Assembly: GCF_017876625.1 (NCBI RefSeq)
Contig: NZ_JAGIOH010000001.1
Location: 1,240,001-1,304,000, forward strand
Reading direction: 5' to 3'
Source: Streptomyces syringium
GTDB taxonomy: Bacteria > Actinomycetota > Actinomycetes > Streptomycetales > Streptomycetaceae
DNA: 64,000 nt
This document shows positions 61,826 to 64,000 of this stretch, one piece after another (positions within the stretch are counted from its first letter, which is position 1; the number at the start of each line of letters is the position of its first letter). The notes under the pieces were generated by a model that was not told the DNA's origin, made no database searches, and was given only the letters and a program-made list of their open reading frames with translations. A program made the position numbers and the translations under genes.

Positions 61826-64000
61826 TCACGGCCCGGTGTCCGCTCCGGCGACCACCCCCTCTCCCTGTCCGGCGGCCAGTGCGGCGCGCAGTTCGCCCGC
61901 CAGGGCGGCGAGGTGCGGCCGGGCCATCGCGGTGTAGTGGTCCCCCGGCACCTCGGTGATCTCGTGGTCGCCGGGCAGTAGGGCCGCCCACGCCGCCGTC
62001 GTCTCCCGGGTGGCGCCGCCGTCCTCGGCGCGGCAGAGGAGGGTCCGGCCGGCGAAGACCGGGTGGTTGCGCGGCCGGTGTCCCATGAGGGCACGGGAGT
62101 TGCGGCAGAAGCGTTCGACGATCCGCTTCAGGGTGTCCGGGGCGATGTCAGCGGGCAGGACGCCCTCGCGGCAGGCGTGGTCGTGGAGCGCCTCGACGGA
62201 GGCCGTGCCGTCGGCCGTCCGGAACAGCCCGGGCTCGGGATCCCAGCTCCGTCCCGCGAGTCCGGCGAGGTCGCGGGCGAACCACGCGAGCAGCGCCGCG
62301 TCGTCGACGTCCTCGGGGGCACGGCCGCCCGGGGCCGCCTGCCCCGGGGGTTCCAGGAGGTCGATCAGTGCGAGCAGTTCGACGTCCTTGCCCGCCTCGG
62401 TGAGCAGGGCCGATATCTCCAGTGCGAGGACCCCGCCCATCGACCAGCCGCCGAGGCGGTACGGGCCGTCGGGGAACCGTTCGGTGATCGCCTGTGCGTA
62501 GTGGGCGGCCATCGCCGGCACGGTGGCCGGCGGCTCGTCGAGGTCGGGGACCTGGAGCCCGTAGAAGGGCTGGTCCTCGTCCAGCAGGGAGGCGAGTTCG
62601 GAGTAGCACAGGACGTCGCCCCCCACCGGGTGGACGAAGATCAGGGGGACCGCCGTTCCCTCCGGCCGGATCGGCACCAGGGCGGCGCGCCGGTCGGCGG
62701 AGCCGTCGCCGGCGTCGCGCAGGGTCTCGGCCAGCAGCTCGATGGTGGGCCGGGCGAAGAGTGTCGACAGGGGCAGTGAGCGGCCGGTGCGGGCCTGGAT
62801 CCGGCCCATCAGCCGGACGGCGAGCAGGGAGTTGCCACCGAGGTCGAAGAAGCTCGCGGTGACGCCGACCGGTCGTTCGTCGAAGAACTCGCCCCAGATG
62901 TCGGCCAGTTCCCGCTCCGTCTCATCCCGGGGCGGGACGGTGCCTTCCGTGCCCCGCGGGTGCGCGTCGGGTGCGGGCAGCGCCGCCCGGTCGACCTTGC
63001 CGTTGGCGCTCAGCGGCAGGCGGTCGAGGACGACGATGCGGTGGGGCACGAGATAGTCGGGCAGCTCCGCGCGCAGGGCCCGGTCCAGGGCGCCCGTGGT
63101 GGCGGGCTCGTCGGCCGTGGCGGCCGCGCCCGGCTCGTCGTCGAGGACGACGTAGGCGACGAGCCGCTTCGCCTCGTGCCGCGCGCCCGTGGCCGCCGCG
63201 ACCGCCGCGCGTACCTCGGGCCGCCGCAGCAGCGCGGCCTCGACCTCGCCCAGCTCGACGCGATAGCCGTTGATCTTGACCTGGAAGTCCTCGCGGCCCA
63301 GGAACTCGATGTTCCCGTCGGGCAGCCAGCGGCCCAGGTCACCGGTCCGGTAGAGCCGCTCGCCGGTCACCGGGTGGCGCGGGAAGCTCGCCCGGGTCTT
63401 CGCCTCGTCCCCGAGATAGCCGCGTGCCAGTCCGGTGCCGGCGATGTAGAGGTGGCCGGGCACCCAGACCGGGCAGGGCCGCAGGGCGTCGTCCAGGACG
63501 TGGAAGCGCTGGTTGCGCATGGGCTTGCCGTAGGGGACGGCCGTCCAGGACGGGTCGACGTCCTCGACGCGGTAGCGGATCGACCAGATGGCGGCCTCCG
63601 TGGCCCCGCCCAGGCTCCAGATCTCGGCGCCCGGCACCAGGGCGCGGATCCGGTCGGGGAGGGTGACGGGTATCCAGTCGCCGCTCATCATGACCACGCG
63701 CAGCGAGAGCAGCTCCCCGAGGCCCTCGGCGAGGGCGTGTTCGGTGAACATCTCCATCAGGGTGGGGACGCTGTTCCACACCGTGACGTCGTGCGCGACC
63801 ATGAGCTCCGCCCAGCGGGCCGGTTCGCGGTGCGCGCCGGGCTCGGGCAGGACGACGGCGCCGCCCGCGGCCAGCAGTCCGAAGACGTCGTAGACCGACA
63901 GGTCGAAGTTGAGTGCCGAGAGCGCGAGGACCCGGTCGTGCTCGGTGATGCCGTAGGTGTCGTTGACGTCGCGGACGGTGTTGAGCGCGGCGCCGTGCTC
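61826..64000 (-). CDS. NRPS terminal A-PCP-TE module (N-terminal part beyond window)
   Basis: The frame is open to base 64,000, so the protein starts outside. The adenylation domain shows ALSALNFDLSVYDVFGLLAAGG, WNSVPTLMEM, MMSGDWIPVTLPDRI, SLGGATEAAIWSI, YRTGDLGRW and NGKVDRAAL. This style is typical of A domains paired with heterocyclisation domains that load Cys, Ser or Thr. A carrier domain (FFDLGGNSLLAVRLM) and a type I thioesterase (GGWSMGG nucleophile, late GDHYTAM His) follow. The TE implies this is the last module of the line. Confidence 0.95.
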   Translation of the reverse strand, partial: EHGAALNTVRDVNDTYGITEHDRVLALSALNFDLSVYDVFGLLAAGGAVVLPEPGAHREPARWAELMVAHDVTVWNSVPTLMEMFTEHALAEGLGELLSLRVVMMSGDWIPVTLPDRIRALVPGAEIWSLGGATEAAIWSIRYRVEDVDPSWTAVPYGKPMRNQRFHVLDDALRPCPVWVPGHLYIAGTGLARGYLGDEAKTRASFPRHPVTGERLYRTGDLGRWLPDGNIEFLGREDFQVKINGYRVELGEVEAALLRRPEVRAAVAAATGARHEAKRLVAYVVLDDEPGAAATADEPATTGALDRALRAELPDYLVPHRIVVLDRLPLSANGKVDRAALPAPDAHPRGTEGTVPPRDETERELADIWGEFFDERPVGVTASFFDLGGNSLLAVRLMGRIQARTGRSLPLSTLFARPTIELLAETLRDAGDGSADRRAALVPIRPEGTAVPLIFVHPVGGDVLCYSELASLLDEDQPFYGLQVPDLDEPPATVPAMAAHYAQAITERFPDGPYRLGGWSMGGVLALEISALLTEAGKDVELLALIDLLEPPGQAAPGGRAPEDVDDAALLAWFARDLAGLAGRSWDPEPGLFRTADGTASVEALHDHACREGVLPADIAPDTLKRIVERFCRNSRALMGHRPRNHPVFAGRTLLCRAEDGGATRETTAAWAALLPGDHEITEVPGDHYTAMARPHLAALAGELRAALAAGQGEGVVAGADTGP

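Overview
The window is about 72% GC by eye, with strong third-position GC, frequent GTG/TTG starts and very stable GC-rich hairpins between genes. Its gene content (SARP regulator, type II PKS, Sfp-type PPTase, streptophobe and DUF6777-like proteins, FHA/kinase modules) points to a Streptomyces chromosome or a very close relative.

Positions 1-29,680 are mostly core chromosome. They hold sbcD-sbcC, a YigZ-like protein, a CoA-binding protein, a YbaK-like deacylase, an XRE-cupin regulator divergent from an EamA transporter, and a phospho-signalling block (streptophobe membrane protein, Ser/Thr kinase, SH3-like protein, double-FHA ABC transporter). Further genes are a gamma-glutamylcyclotransferase, a gamma-carbonic-anhydrase-like protein, DedA and TVP38 membrane proteins, a hotdog thioesterase, a methyltransferase-fold protein and several small regulators. 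Inside this, 16,776-22,029 looks like an inserted patch: two glycosyltransferases, an orphan protein, a protein with 171-bp-phased NHL repeats, and a decayed tyrosine recombinase. A PPTase-metallophosphoesterase pair (28,161-29,680) precedes a strong terminator that marks the left edge of the biosynthetic region.

Positions 29,938-54,630, and probably to 56,049, are a complete type II polyketide synthase cluster. The minimal PKS (KS-alpha, KS-beta, ACP; 45,596-48,422) heads a nine-gene forward operon that continues with a flavin reductase, a HAPMO-like Baeyer-Villiger monooxygenase, a group-D flavin monooxygenase, an O-methyltransferase, a SnoaL-like protein and an MDR reductase. A divergent reverse operon (45,249 down to 38,550) carries a second group-D monooxygenase, a fused AccD-AccA, AccC, a DUF6081-like protein, a lipocalin-like protein and an alpha/beta hydrolase. 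To the left lie a SARP activator, a flavodoxin, BCCP, a PF04199-type cyclase, a berberine-bridge-type FAD oxidase, a didomain aromatase/cyclase, a SnoaL-like protein, an ActIII-type ketoreductase and a second SDR. KS-beta carries the Phe/Thr/Phe positions of the actinorhodin chain-length factor, so an octaketide with ActIII/ActVII-type first-ring chemistry is the likely backbone. There is no ActIV-type metallo-beta-lactamase cyclase, priming KSIII, glycosyltransferase, transporter or resistance gene inside the cluster. Paired TCGA-containing heptamers with an 11-bp period sit at four or five of its promoters, which suggests one SARP regulon.

The right flank has a LuxR-type regulator with a histidine-kinase-like ATPase region, uppP, a tiny probably leaderless ORF antisense to a lipoprotein gene, several secreted or lytic proteins and an AhpD-like protein. 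From 61,826 to the right edge is the terminal adenylation-PCP-thioesterase part of an NRPS, the end of a second biosynthetic locus that continues outside the window.
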